The translations under genes and the position numbers were made by a program. From NCBI GenBank assembly GCA_007922195.1, contig ML681963.1, positions 140,184,403 to 140,248,402 on the forward strand: a DNA stretch of 64,000 nt. Reading direction: 5' to 3'. How positions within the stretch are numbered: the stretch's first letter is position 1; each line of letters opens with the position of its first letter. A model generated the notes under the pieces. That model saw only the letters and a program-made list of their open reading frames with translations, did no database searches and was not told where the DNA came from. Shown in pieces: positions 46,471-58,422 of this stretch. This DNA comes from Podocnemis expansa (taxonomy: Eukaryota; Chordata; Testudines; Podocnemididae).

Positions 46471-48884
46471 GTGTTATCCAGACACTGTAAGTGTTTCTGA
46501 GGAGAAGGCTCTTACTCACCCTCTCCACCCCCTCAGATTTACCTGGCTGCCTCATTTCTTGCCTGCATGCACATAAATGATATCCTTGTTGAGATGATTC
46601 TTTTTCCCTCCCATCCATCACACCCACTCTGCAGCTTGGTAACCTGATAATTTATTGCATTCACAGTAAGAAATAAGTCTTCTCTCACATACAAACATAG
46701 AGCACTGCTCTGTGGCTGTTTGAGGCTTTGGGGGGGAACTCAGCCTTGATACCATAATAGTCTCTAGAGCCCCCTACTGGACTGACCACATTGTGCAGCA
46801 GACTTTCTGGGGCACCAGAACTACCCTTCTATATGAATGCTGCCTAGACAGTAGCTTTTTTAATAGGTGTGGAGAATGCATAGGGTTACATTTTCAGTAC
46901 ATGAGGCCTGAGGGCTGTATGCGAGTGTTTACCTACATCCCTGTGTGCAAGTGTCGTGACTGTCATATAGTATAGGAGGCTAGAAACCCTTTTGCACATA
47001 CAACTTGACTTGCATGCAGTCAAATATGTTCACTCCTCTTCACTGCATTGCCAATGCAATGGCCACCCAAGCTCTGAGTCCAGCCTCGTATCATAAAGGA
47101 GGAATGCAACAAAAGGAAGAGAGACTGATTTTCAGCTGATCAGACTGATGCTAAAAGGGCTGATTTTGATATGTAACAGAGCAAATCTGTTGTGAAACTC
47201 ACTGAAGGAAAAATAAGTATGGCCAAACATAAGCTGCTTTTTAAACAACATTTCTTTTCTGGCTGGGTTAACTGGTATGTTCTGTTTCCCATTCTGCTCC
47301 AGTTGCATTGCCTTGCTTTTGACGTTGTTTGCTATATTTGCCATTGTTACGTCAATGCATGACTAGGTCCAGTTTGTTTGGCCGCACTGTTATGCGCATG
47401 TGAATTACAATTATATCGAGTAAGAATATCCACTGAGCTTAGAAATTCTTACAGTGGTCTTGATTGGAAATACCCTTCCACTTTGCACCCCCATACTGAC
47501 CTCACCAACACTATCCTAAGGATGAAGCTTCCATCCTCATCATATTAACAGCTGCCCAGACAATAACCTGAAACAAACTGATGCTGTTAAGCAAAAGCTA
47601 CTCAGAAAGCAAATAAGGCAAAGCAGCTCCCTTAGTGAGTCTTCCATCACCAATTTCCCTAATGTCTCTTTGTAAGAGGAAGGTAGGAAGCAGAATAACC
47701 ATTTGATGAGAAGGTCAAGAATGTTACATATCATAAGTGAAAGGACCACAGTGCAATGGAAGTAAGTGGCTTCATCCCCTTACCAAAATCAAGCCACTGA
47801 GTTGTCTGGTACAACTCTCCTTCCCATTACCTCTGTACAAGCTGATTAAAGGCAGGGATACATGTATAAAGCAATACGTTTGGTTTTAGGAAAGTATCAA
47901 GAAGGGAGTAGCTAACTGCAAAATCCCTTTCTTCCTCCTGCCCTCATTCCCCACTCTTTCCTGCTCCCACTGAGTGATACAAAAAGTCACAACTTGCAAT
48001 TGTTGGAAGACAAAGGGAGGATGGGAGTTTACCGTGGAGACAACTCTGCCAGTCTGATTGGACATAGAAAAAGCTGACTGTGTCAGCACCAGAAGCTATG
48101 CAGTTTTGGAACCATACAGCAAGTGGCAGACAGGCAGAAAGAGAAATGAGCCAAACAGAAAAGAATCTTTGCTTCCCCGCTCATTTGTAGGTAATGGTGA
48201 CGCACATCTGAGTGAGAAAGTGGCCTTATGATTTCAGGCGGAATAAAGGAAGACAACAACAAAAATGTGTTTTTTTTCTTGTGTCTGCAGCAGATGAGCT
48301 ATCTACTCATCCCTGTTTTATGTGCTGGTGATAAATCTTTTGCACAGCTACTTTACCTGAAGAATGGATGTACAGCCTGAGATACACAGAGAAAGAACAA
48401 GTGATTCAGATCCAGCTCACAACTGAAACAAAAATCTGGTCCAAAAGACACACAAAAATCCAGTTCAAGTCTTTGACCTCTCATGGGCTGCACGCCAAGT
48501 CATTTCAGATCTAGAATAGAGTTCTTCTGTTAGAGGATGTGGAGAAATTCAGATATATGAATATGACACCTCATGATAAATACTTACAAAGAGAGAGAAA
48601 TAGAGAAGAAGGGGTAATGTAGCAGAAAACCACAGCAAGGGAGATGCCTGGAACAGGTTAACTGGCTGCAGAAAGGGAGGGGCAATTTTGAAATGAGTCT
48701 GTTCTACGGTGAGAATGAATTCATGTGCCAAAGGCCCCTCAGCATGAAGAGAGCATTTACTGTCAATGGTATATTAATTTATTTAGGGAGACATATCACT
48801 TCTCTAGTCCCTCTTCTTACTGTCACACTAATTATTCAGGAAAAGTGGGCATAGAAAGATACCTTTGCTTGCACGGGTTAAAGT
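46471..48884. other. Long stretch with no recognised feature
   Basis: About 2.4 kb of unique-looking sequence. ORFs, up to 70 residues within it, lack domains. Confidence 0.3.
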
Positions 48885-49270
48885 ATAATTTGGGGGGCCC
48901 CGGAACACTCCCATGCCGATGGGCCCCCCTGGACCCTTGCTCCTGCCACCCCTCCCCATGCCAGCATCCCACCCCTGCCCCCAATTCCCTCCCCAGTGCA
49001 AGCTGGCCGCCCCCACACTCACGAGGCAGTGGCATAGCTGGGGGCAGTAGGGCCTGGTGCTGCGGCTTGGGCTGAGGCAGCAGGCCCCACCCCCTTTCCC
49101 TTCCTGCTGGAATGCCCCAGAATGCCATCCTGGGTCCTGCTATTTTTAGGGGCTAGTGTTCAGACCCCCAAAAATAGAATGTGGTCCCAAAATGCTGCAT
49201 TCCGGCACCCACTATTATTCAAAGGTGGGCTGCGGAACTCAGCGTTCTATTTTTAGGGTTCCCAGGATGC
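48885..49270. repeat. GC-rich patch, probably transposon-derived
   Basis: A sharp change to CCCC/GGGG-rich sequence from 'ttggggggccccggaacact'. It contains a hAT-like CAGTGGCATAGCTGGG at about 49026. Matching ends and duplications were not found, so the limits are compositional only. Confidence 0.35.
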
Positions 49271-50179
49271 TGAGCAGTTCTGTGGCATGCTGGCTTATTT
49301 TAACCCCTGTTTGCTTGGATCTGCGTGGTGGTTGATACCTATCTTCAAGGAAAACCACTTTCTAGCAGAGCCCTGTCCAACTGCACAGTATGACCACGTC
49401 TATACTTCAGGCATTTCTGTTAAAGAACAGCACATACTCCTCATTCTGGAACTCTTCCCTAGCTGTCTTACTCCCTTGGTGCAGCTAGAAATCCACAGAG
49501 GAAAGAAAGATAGAAAGGAAGACAGACAGAGACTGGCAAAGAGGAAGGGAATGCAAACACAAAAGTAAGCCGGCAAGATCAACCTCATATTTGGGGAATC
49601 CCTCATCTTATATATATACTCATTAGTCATTGTTATGGCAACAGGGACAACAAAGACACTACTTCAAAAGCACTGTGGTGAAGAGGAAAAATATTTTGCT
49701 ATATATATCGTGTCCTACTGACATCTCAAAATTATTTGGAATAAACTAACCTTTAAACTTGGATTGCTCTTGTCTCCTGTTCTTTCTTTCTAGGCACTGA
49801 CATAGCTTCAACATCATGCTGAGCACTTGTGGCCTTTCTTAAAAAGAGTAATTTAAAGACATTTGATCTAGAAAGATTTGGATCAAAACCTTCCCCCTGG
49901 CTCACAAGCAAAACACACATGGAGAGCCAAATCCTCAAGGCCTTACTCAGTTCTTACTCAGACAATCTTCCAAGGACTTCAGTGGTAAATTATCAGAGTG
50001 AGCATTCAGTAATAACTAAGAACTCAGCACCATCTAATTTGCACCTGCAAGCTGAGGATTGGATCCCTCGTAGAGCCAAGTGAATGACTGCTCATTTTAA
50101 TGGCAATGCTGAAAAACATTGTTCTTCTTTGAGTTGTGTCCTTGTGGCATTCCACTCAAGGTGCATCGGTGCGCATTTG
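49271..50179. other. No feature recognised
   Basis: Unique-looking sequence; 'accacgtctatacttcaggc' at about 49393 may be a decayed MITE end. Confidence 0.3.
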
Positions 50180-50482
50180 TTTGGATAGAACCAAAAATGT
50201 GTAATTTTTTTGAATTTTTGGTAAACCAAAAAAGTTTGTTTTCACTCTGTTCTATAGTAAGAACCTAGATCTCCAACAGTTCCCGAAGCACCATAGTCAC
50301 TGAGCTAAAAAGCACATATGGGAATGGGGTCATGGCAGTGGCATCATCACCACCACCATTTCCTGCTCCTCTGGCCATTTTGTGAGTGATTGAAACTATT
50401 CTTGTCAGTTTTATAGGCCATTGTGTCCTGCATTTTTTCCTCAGATAAATTATTCATTCAAAAACTTTCACCCAGCTCTAGT
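50180..50482. repeat. AT-rich GAAA/TTTC repeat, class unknown
   Basis: Begins with 'gatagaaccaaaaatgtg' and TTTTTGAATTTTTGG tracts and ends AACTTTCACCCAGCTCTAG. That right end is the inverse of the start at 33804, suggesting terminal inverted ends. Confidence 0.4.
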
Positions 50483-51565
50483 TATGAGTAACAACTAAGG
50501 AATTCCATGAAGAGGAACAGACTCTTGTTTATAACAAAGTTTGGGCTTAACTGCAAACATATTAAAGAAAATGATTTAGGAAATTTGCTTCAATAATCCA
50601 CAGTGTTTTGTGACAGATTCTCTCTTTGCAACTCTGGGCCCTCATCTCGGTTGGTTGCTAGCTACTACTGTAGTAAATATTCTACATAAAAATAAAACAT
50701 TATTATTGTTCACCAAGCCATATATGTAAATGTACTAATAAGAGGGGGAAGAGAAGACACTAGGGCAGGCAGGGAATTTAAAATCCAATTCTCTACTGAA
50801 TTTACAATGCAACCTCATTGAAGTCTGTGGACTTCCACTATCACAAAACTGAAAACAGTGGCATATCAGGTCCTCACAAATCTCTGCCATGGCCTACTAG
50901 CATGCCTGGATAAAGAACCAGGGTTCATACTATGTCATTGCTCACATGTGTGGGACCACAGTGTCTTTGCTCATAGTGCTGTCGCTTATGTTTTACCTGT
51001 TCTATGGCTCTCTCACAAGTACCATCTAAGAAAAGATGTCTGTCCTACATCCCCAGGGCATTGCAAAGAAATCAGAAATCAGAAGGTAATTTGCTACAAC
51101 CCCCTGTGGATGCCAGTCATTTATTTAACTACCTTTTAGAGAAGCTGCATGATTCATTTGTACTACAAAGACCCAAAACTAACCACCACTGAAATTTGGG
51201 GAATTTTAAGTTCAGATTCATATTTCACAGCCAGTGGGGCAGGATTGCCCTTGATGTATAGTTCTTTTGTTACTATTCAGGGTCAATTGCTTTCAGCTCA
51301 AGAAACTCAATGACCATCTTCAGTCACACTTGTCCCTGATGCTTCAAAAAAAGGAGATTTTTAAAAACAAATAGAAAATATTGGGTGGATAGGGGTGGGA
51401 GGAAAGGAGAAAATCCCTATCTGACCCCTACAGGTGGCTGGCTGTAACCCTGGAGCATGAGGTTTAGGAAAAAAGGACAAATCAGAAATAAATCCCAAAC
51501 AGGGATATTGAGGGCAGCTCGTCACCATAAGCAACCTTGACACACAACTGCATCCCTAAATTAGT
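50483..51565. other. No feature recognised
   Basis: Unique-looking sequence. The 93-residue ORF at 50858-51139 shows no domain. Confidence 0.3.
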
Positions 51566-51760
51566 CCAGCTCTCTCAATGCTAGTTGAATTGGTTGCATC
51601 CACAACTCTTACTGTGACAAGTCCAGAACTTGACCGCTCTGGGGGTTGGAAACCTTTCTCTATTTTCCAGCCTGAATTTGTGCATTGCCAGCTTATACCC
51701 ATTTGTTCTTGTGCTAGCAGTCTTTTGTCTTAAATAGCTCTTCAAAATACTAAGAATAGT
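51566..51760 (-). mobile_element. CR1-type LINE fragment, antisense
   Basis: 'cagcctgaatttgtgcattg', 'cagcttatacccatttgttc' and 'taaatagctcttcaaa' follow the order of a CR1 3' region. Confidence 0.55.
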
Positions 51761-51829
51761 TCAGAGCTCCTGAATGCACCAGGGTTTTCTAAACAAACAA
51801 ACAAACCATTTTAAATAAAATCTCTGTGG

Positions 51830-52740
51830 TCAAGTGGAGTCAGAGCATGAGATAGTGAGTTTCAACTGACACAGAAAAGAGAATGAGTCACTTGTGAATT
51901 GTGGGCCTGCATCAAGGCAGGCCTCCTTGAGTACCCCTTCATGGTTAAAGGTAGCACTGTTGGCATGCTAGCCTCAGTTTCCCCATGTTAAGGTTTCTCT
52001 AACTCCATCCTTACTCTGGAGTTCAATAACAATATTGCTACAGGCTACTTTATTAAAATAAATGCTTCATATTAATTCCTATACTAGAGATCATCACAAA
52101 AGCAGGCTTTTCTTTAGCTTCCTGCTTCTGTCAGAATGGCAGTGCCCACATTTCTCCCCAGTGCTTCCTAATCAAACTTTAAGCACAAATAAGTGCAAAC
52201 TAATGAGTATCTATCCACTCGGGGTTTGACAAAGATGTAAACTAACCCAGGCCTACCCATGCTGGGCTGAAGTCCTTAGTCATGCCTGGGCTCTCTCCCA
52301 ACTCAGCATTTTTCCCCTGGGACCTTTTCCTCTCTGCTCTTAAAAGAAGTCAGCAGATAAAACTTCCTTCTGCTACTGTCCTGCCTGAGCTTTCCCAGCA
52401 GCCTCTTCCTTCTTCTGGCACCCCAACCCAGCACTGCATCTATAGATTTTTCTCCCTTAACTCACAGAGCTCAGCAAGCAAATTTCCCTTTTGTTGTGCT
52501 CCTAACCATGAACTTAATCTAACTCTCTGCCTCCCTAAAAACCACTCATCAAACCCTGTCTGTCTGCTGCCTGACCCTTTATATAACCCAGATGTCTTCT
52601 CTCCAGTCCTATTAGAAGACAATTAACCAGGCACAGGTGGACTGGGGCTAAACCTTCTTAAAGGGGCCAATCCCCTCTGAGGCAGGGCTATTATCTGTTA
52701 TCTTGTCTGGAATTCCATGGTGACAAAGCAACTCCAAATG
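51830..52740 (-). mobile_element. Possible LTR or retroelement end, minus strand
   Basis: Read on the minus strand there is a TTATATAAAGG TATA-like box at about 52580, with a purine-rich leader downstream. The composition resembles retrotransposon LTR/leader sequence that I loosely recognise from turtles. No TG...CA ends, second LTR, primer-binding site or gag/pol were identified. The plus-strand ORF at 52282-52626 is probably spurious. Confidence 0.3.
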
Positions 52741-53715
52741 GGTTATTACACGTTTACTCTATGTATTGCAGATCAATTTATTTAAAAAAAAATGAACTCA
52801 GCAGGTCCAGTGATAAGAGCGAATATAATTCTAGTAGATTTGTGATAATCTTACAGTAGAATCCCCTGCAGTTTTAGAGGTCCAGCAATTTGCCACCCTC
52901 TCCACACTAGCAGTACAATGTAGTAGTGTAGATTTTCAGTGTCGCAGGCGTGATGTATGCGGCAGTAGAAGATTACACCAGCCATTGGTTTCTTTTCCAC
53001 ATCACTTGTTTCTAGGAAAATTTGGAAGCACTGCAACACCACCATCTCCTAGTTCTCTACTATGTTCCCTACCAGGCAGCAGGATTCATGTGGCTTCTTT
53101 TGCTTCCTGACCCCTAAAAGATTTAGTTTTCATCTGACACTTGGTGATAAAAGGTGTGACACACAACTGCAATAATAAAAAATGTGCTTTACTCCCCAGC
53201 TTACAACTTACTTACAAAACGTTAATATTCCTTTCAAATGGCAGGGAGCAGTATCCACTCACTCCAATGACTACTGTCAAATTTTGGAGATGCTAACAAA
53301 GATGGGCTGTATACTTAGCTCAAGAGAAGGAATAAGAGAAGATTTTAGATCTGGATGACCTGAATAAAGATCCCCTTTCTAGTCATTATTACTGTGTCTT
53401 GTCTCTTCTATACACAGAGGGATTCTATAGGTTTCATCTAGAGTTGCCATCTATATTAATTTGTCCTGTAAAATGAAATAATCCCATCTTAATGTTGCCA
53501 TGCATCATTAAGAAATTTGGACCGTGTTACTGTGGTGTTGCCATACAATGGTACAACACAATTATGCAATGATGCAACACCAAATAAGGAAGATGTCATG
53601 TGCCAAAACATCCCTAATGAAGTTGGGGCCTTTTAAGTACCTTGCCAGCATGTTTTGCAGAATGTGGATAGAGCTGTGAAAAATCAAATCTATCCTGTGA
53701 ATATCCCAGATGGGT
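52741..53715. other. No feature recognised
   Basis: Unique-looking AT-rich sequence. Confidence 0.3.
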
Positions 53716-53723
53716 GGCAATTC

Positions 53724-54000
53724 CAGGGGCATCGCTGGTGCTGGGCACCCAGGGCACATGCCCCGAATCCCAACGCCGGTGCCCCAGATCTGGCGGAGCC
53801 ACCCCTCTCCCAGTCTCCAGCCCAATCGGGCCAGGGACTGGTCACCTGCGGCAGCAGCAGCCCCGTCCCCAGCCTGCTCTGTCTTCCAGCTCTGTCCCCG
53901 GCCAGGGGGTGGGGCCTGTGGGCTGGGGGCAGGGCCTGCAGGCCGGGGGCAGGGCCTGGGCCCATGCCCCAAGACCCTCCCCGGGGCAGCGAGACCCCTG
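53724..54000. mobile_element. GC-rich hAT-type MITE
   Basis: Termini CAGGGGCATCGCTGG and GCAGCGAGACCCCTG are inverted repeats. The flanks GGCAATTC (53716-53723) and CGCAACTC (54001-54008) match at six of eight positions. The overlapping ORFs on both strands (up to 175 residues) follow from GC-rich composition. Confidence 0.72.
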
Positions 54001-54008
54001 CGCAACTC

Positions 54009-54180
54009 AATGCGCCACATCTTGAGCTGATATAAATTGCCAAATTCCACTAAAGTAATCCGGGAAATTACATCATAAATTAATAACATGCTATGCTAAC
54101 AACTACACCACAAGGTGACATCATTTTAACTTAGCTGAGATTCTGGGGCCTTCATTTTCATCCCATTCTGTAAATTCTCC
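54009..54180. other. No feature recognised
   Basis: Short AT-rich spacer between the hAT and the foldback-family repeat. Confidence 0.3.
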
Positions 54181-54285
54181 CATCTTCAAAGCATCTGACG
54201 AAGTGGGATTTTCTCCCACAAAAGCTCATGCAATAGATAAATCTGTTAGTCTTTAAGTGCCACAGGGCTCCTTGGTATTTTTGAG
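54181..54285 (+). repeat. Foldback-family repeat, single copy
   Basis: 'gacgaagtgggattttctcc', 'aaaagctcatgcaatagata' and 'gtctttaagtgccacagggc' match the arms at 723-905. The terminal ACTAACACGGCTA part is missing. Confidence 0.6.
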
Positions 54286-55294
54286 CGATTAGCTATACTC
54301 TTAGCATCAGTTGCATAAACATATTTGTAGCTGTGGGAGAAAAATGACATTCCCTCACCGGTTTGATGAAAAGTTAAACATGATTTGCTCTCAAATTGTC
54401 TGTCATCTTCCACAAAAACAAAGGCCAGAGTATCACACTTCACAAATGGGGCTTATTTAGGGTTGTTTTCTGTTTGTTTGTTTTTTTGACTTTAGGACAA
54501 TTGTAGGAAAATGTCTGAGTTGTGGAACTTCATTCAGGGATTCTTTAATGTAAAATGCAAAAAAAAAAACAAAAAAAAAAACCCACCTCAGAAAACCTTG
54601 CGTTTGCCAGTAGAACGTTAAAGCTTGGCCTCAGCAAAACCTGCCTAGTGATCATTACTCATTGAACTGTTCCCTAGGTTCACCTTGTAGTTTTTCTGCT
54701 CCTCTCCTATAACTTTGTATGGGTTAGAGGATAAGCAACTGGAATAAACACCCAGCCTATTGAAACAGGCATTCACTTTGTCTGGTTGTAAGGGCTTCTC
54801 ATTGTTGAAGAGTGGACAGCAGCCTCTGATCCTACAGTCTGCCCTGATGCCTGCAGACACTCCAGTGGCTCACACATCTGGGAAGGGGTCAGGCTGGGAG
54901 TGGAAGAAATTTGTATCATCCTAACTAGCCCACTGAAGAATCAGCAAAAATGCAAATAAAATCTGAATGTTCCACAGCCCCCTTCTGTGCTGTGCAGCAA
55001 CTCACTAGTCACCACTAGAAGTTCAAGTGACGTAGAGCTACCTGGGATAAGCAAACAGGTGCTCAGATGCTAGCTATGCTATTGAGCCAAATATGTAGAT
55101 AAGCAGTGTGAATGGCCCCCACCTTTGATGGGTATCAGGAGGGTTATGGTATGGAATCCACTGCCTTCATACTCAAGAGCAAACCATGCTGAGTTTTCCT
55201 TCACCCAGGACTCCCACTGGTGAGATTCTTCATGGGCCCTCTGTGCTATGGGTTAAATACCTGTAAACTGCAGATAAGAGTACTATACTGATCA
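54286..55294. other. No feature recognised
   Basis: Unique-looking sequence with two A-rich runs at about 54560-54580. Confidence 0.3.
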
Positions 55295-55302
55295 GCATAG
55301 TC

Positions 55303-55822
55303 CTGGGGTCTGCGACCTGTGGTTCTGGAGCCACATGCAGCTCTTTGGCTTCCTACTTGTGGCTCCATGATCCAGACACTCTCCTGCCATGAGGGGACCA
55401 TGCAGGTGGCATGCGCCAGGGTGTTGGCTCCTCCTGCTACCAGGAAACCCTGCAGGGGGCCCACTCTTGGCTCCAGGTTCCCTCCCCCATCGCAAGGTAT
55501 CCTGCAGCAGGTGCCCTAGCCCAGTGGTTTTCAAACTCTTTTTCTTGGGACCCAGTTGAAAAAAATCATTTATGCTCATGAACCAACAATTACATCTTTG
55601 AGCAATGCTTTCCAGTCTTTTGGTGGTAGAAGCAGGAGGTGCTGGGACCCAGTGTCTGAGGGTCCACAACCCAGTACTGGTCCTGACCCTAAGTTTGAAA
55701 ACCACTGCCCTAGCCCAGCTCCCCCAACCAGCAGGCTAAACCTATTATGACTCTCCAAACACTTGGTTACTGAAGGAATTTTAAAAAATAACTCTTCTTA
55801 TCTTTCAGGTTGCCAACCTCTG
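55303..55822. mobile_element. hAT-type element (CAGGGGTC family) carrying a nested hAT
   Basis: It is oriented opposite to 41544-41938. It starts CTGGGGTCTGCGACCTGTGG and ends GGTTGCCAACCTCTG; the flanks GCATAGTC (55295-55302) and GAACAGTC (55823-55830) match at six of eight positions. 'ggttctggagccacatgcag' and 'ttactgaaggaattttaaaa' align inverted to the other copy. Interrupted at 55522-55707. Confidence 0.75.
55522..55707. mobile_element. hAT-type MITE (CAGTGGTTTTCAAA family), copy 2, nested
   Basis: Termini CAGTGGTTTTCAAAC and GTTTGAAAACCACTG are perfect inverted repeats. A perfect 8-bp duplication CCCTAGCC lies at 55514-55521 and 55708-55715. It is 186 bp. Confidence 0.93.
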
Positions 55823-55830
55823 GAACAGTC

Positions 55831-56193
55831 AGAGAGCATGCCTCTGGGAATAGGACTTGAGCAGCACTGCATGGGATGTTAGATGAGGTGGGTTCTAGTT
55901 ACTATAGAGAATTCTTTCTGAGTGCCTGGCTGATGAATCCTGCCCACACACTCAGGGTTTAACTAATTGCCATATTAGGGGACAGGAAAGAATTTCCCAT
56001 GAGCAGATTTCAGAGGCTCGGGGGATTTTCACCTTCCTCTGCAGCATGAGGCACAGGACACTTCCTGGTGACTTTTTTGTACCTTGAAATCTTTAAATCA
56101 TTATTGAGGACTTCAGTAACTGAGTCTTAAGTTGGGGAACTATCACAGGAATGGGTGTGTGAAGTTCTGTGGCCTACACTGTGCAAAAGATCA
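55831..56193. other. No feature recognised
   Basis: Unique-looking sequence leading into a short CR1/SINE-like tail around the next hAT. Confidence 0.3.
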
Positions 56194-56201
56194 TACTAGA
56201 G

Positions 56202-56389
56202 CAGTGGTTTTCAAATATTTTTCCTCAGGACCCAGTTGAGAAAAAATCATTTATGCCCATGACCCAACAATTACATCTTTGAGCAATGCATTACAGTCTT
56301 TCAGTGGCAGCAGGAGGGGTTGCCACGACTTAGTACCTGAGGGTCTGTGACGCAGTACTGGGTCCCAATCTATGGTTTGAAAACCACTG
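56202..56389. mobile_element. hAT-type MITE (CAGTGGTTTTCAAA family), copy 3
   Basis: Termini CAGTGGTTTTCAAA and TTTGAAAACCACTG are inverted repeats. The flanks TACTAGAG (56194-56201) and TACTAGAT (56390-56397) differ at one position. The host reads 'actagatgatcataatggtc', a CR1-like SINE/LINE tail. Confidence 0.92.
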
Positions 56390-56481
56390 TACTAGATGAT
56401 CATAATGGTCTCTTCTGACCCTATAGTTTATGAGCATGACTCATGCCTCCCATATCCTGAGGTTTTAAAGGCTGCCCTAGC

Positions 56482-56916
56482 TTGAACGCTAGGGCAGTAG
56501 GGTCCAAAGCCTCCAAGGTAGTTAGACTCTTAATTTCCACTCAGATCAGAGGAATGTGTTGCATAGTGTATGTAAGTGTAGTCCTGAGCATGGCCCTGCT
56601 TCTCTCATCCCAAGCTCACCTGCAAACACGCTTCCTCTGGGAAGAATTTTTGCAGGAGGTGGCGTGGAGGCAATTATTGCAGCTTGGTGCCTCCTATCTA
56701 GAGAGCCTATCTGAGGTGAGGAAGTATGGGGCTGACAGCTCCCTTGAAAAATACATTGAGATTCTTAGATGGCCAGCACTATGTAAGAACAAGGCAAAAG
56801 TCTTATTACCAAAGAAAGAAAAATGCCAAGGAAAGCAGCACGCCTTTATTTTGCAGAATTTAAAGTATAACAAAAAAAAAAAAATGAAGACCAGAAAAAC
56901 AACCCACAAAGATTAA
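56482..56916 (+). other. 144-codon ORF, unrecognised
   Basis: An open frame with a hydrophobic N-terminal segment at about residues 26-46 and a lysine-rich end encoded by an A-rich run at 56870-56884. I recognise no family. No promoter, splice signal or neighbour supports it. The A run could mark an old retroposed tail or be chance. Confidence 0.12.
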
Positions 56917-57985
56917 AGAACTATTTCTTTACACCCTGTTGCCCCCCACACCTCTCAGAAAAAGACTTGGCAGCATTTTGAAGGCTGCTACTTTTCATTA
57001 GGTGTGGATGGTATGGCAAGAATGCAGGAGGGGGTGCAGATGTGTGAAAGCCTTTGGGAAAAGCTTGAGGATTAGGGAGGTGTCTGATCCTAAGTGGGTT
57101 GATCTGAGGTAAAAGAAAACTTTGGGATCAGAAGATAGTAAAACCCCTTTTTATAGTAGATATAAACAGCTTTACAGTATTTCCACACACAGACGCAAAC
57201 AACAAAAAGAGATTTTCTGAAACATACACACATGTTCTCCATTAATTAGAGAGAAACCACTGTTAACAACACGTTGCTCCAGAGTTGCCAAGAATTGTCA
57301 GACAAAGACCAGGGAAGACCACTTAAGAGAGTTTGCTGCCTCCATGGTGCAGGGGGTTGGGAAGGTGGGGGGGGGGGGCAGGAAGAGGGGAATCAGTCAG
57401 AGAGCCAACAACCAAATCACTCTAGTTAGAATGGGCCCATACTCATCCTGTAGCAAGGTGCTGAAGGTGTACTCTGGGACAGAGTGAGTGGAGGAAGGAA
57501 AATGGTCTGGGCAGCAGTTATGTGAATTCCTTGCCTTTCCTCCATCTACAGATATTTTCCATAGAAATTCTGGCTATGTTCACTTTTGGTTGAGAGTTTG
57601 GGACTATTTTTGGAATTTTTAAAAAATACTCCAGGGATATGCCTACCACTTTTATTCACATAAAGGATCTTTATTTTTATGTATTACAGACATTAAAAGG
57701 GGAGGGGTTCTGCTTCAATTCAACTGGATTTCCTCTAAACATAAAACAAAACTGATTTATGTCCATGCTGCCATTTACAGAGTTTGCATACACACTTCAC
57801 TACTATTGAGAGACCTACTTTGTGCCAGCATGGCCATAGCTGGGATGAAGTGGCAGATTTTGTCTTAGAGACTCCTTCAGCTTTACTCCTTTTAGGCTGA
57901 TATGCTTGAAGCAACTTTTGCCCCTCTCTTCTTCTAGTCCCTCTTTTTTCTGTGAATCCTTCATAGACTGATCTCTTTATTTAAA
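56917..57985. other. No feature recognised
   Basis: Unique-looking sequence with a G12-13 run at about 57367-57379. Confidence 0.3.
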
Positions 57986-58422
57986 GTTCCATAGGGGTAG
58001 CCGTGTTAGTCTAGTTCAGCAAAACAAACAAGGAGTCCTGTGGCACTTTTAAAGACTAACACATTTATTTATCACATGAGTTTTCATGCAAGAAAATCCC
58101 ACTTCATCAGATGCTTTGAGGATGGGGAACTTAACAAATGGGAGGAAAATAAATGCGGGGAAGTGCATGTCATAGGATCAGGTCAGACTGTAACAGCAGC
58201 TCAAAGCACTTGTTAAGATTCAAACACTGGGGAACAGCATATAGAGGAAGGTGAGGTCAGATCCTACGATCCTATGATTTACACTTCCCTGCATTTATTT
58301 TCCTCCCAATCTAATTTCCTCATCTTCAAAGTGTCTGACAAAATAAGATTTTCTCCCATGAAAGCTCATGTGATAAATAAATTTGTCAGTCTTTAAAAGC
58401 GCCACAGCACTTTTTGCTTCTT
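57986..58422. repeat. Foldback repeat: long inverted pair
   Basis: Left arm from GGGGTAGCCGTGTTAG through AAGGAGTCCTGTGGCACTTT to GGGAGGAAAATAAATGCGGG (about 58163). The right arm from CACTTCCCTGCATTTATTTT (58273) to AAAGCGCCACAGCACTTTTT is its reverse complement, with some divergence. Arms of about 150-170 bp surround a spacer of about 110 bp. Same family as 723-905. Confidence 0.75.

Noticed and set aside
45843..46627. ORFs of 119-176 residues on both strands
   Set aside because: They lie across a GC-rich hAT and its CR1 flanks; the frames follow composition, with no recognisable protein.
53562..54089. Overlapping ORFs up to 175 residues on both strands
   Set aside because: They cover a short GC-rich hAT MITE with defined ends; no domain is present.
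56482..56916. Small gene with a hydrophobic N-terminal segment
   Set aside because: No family resemblance, promoter or splice evidence; the lysine-rich end comes from an A-rich run. Kept only as a low-confidence ORF.
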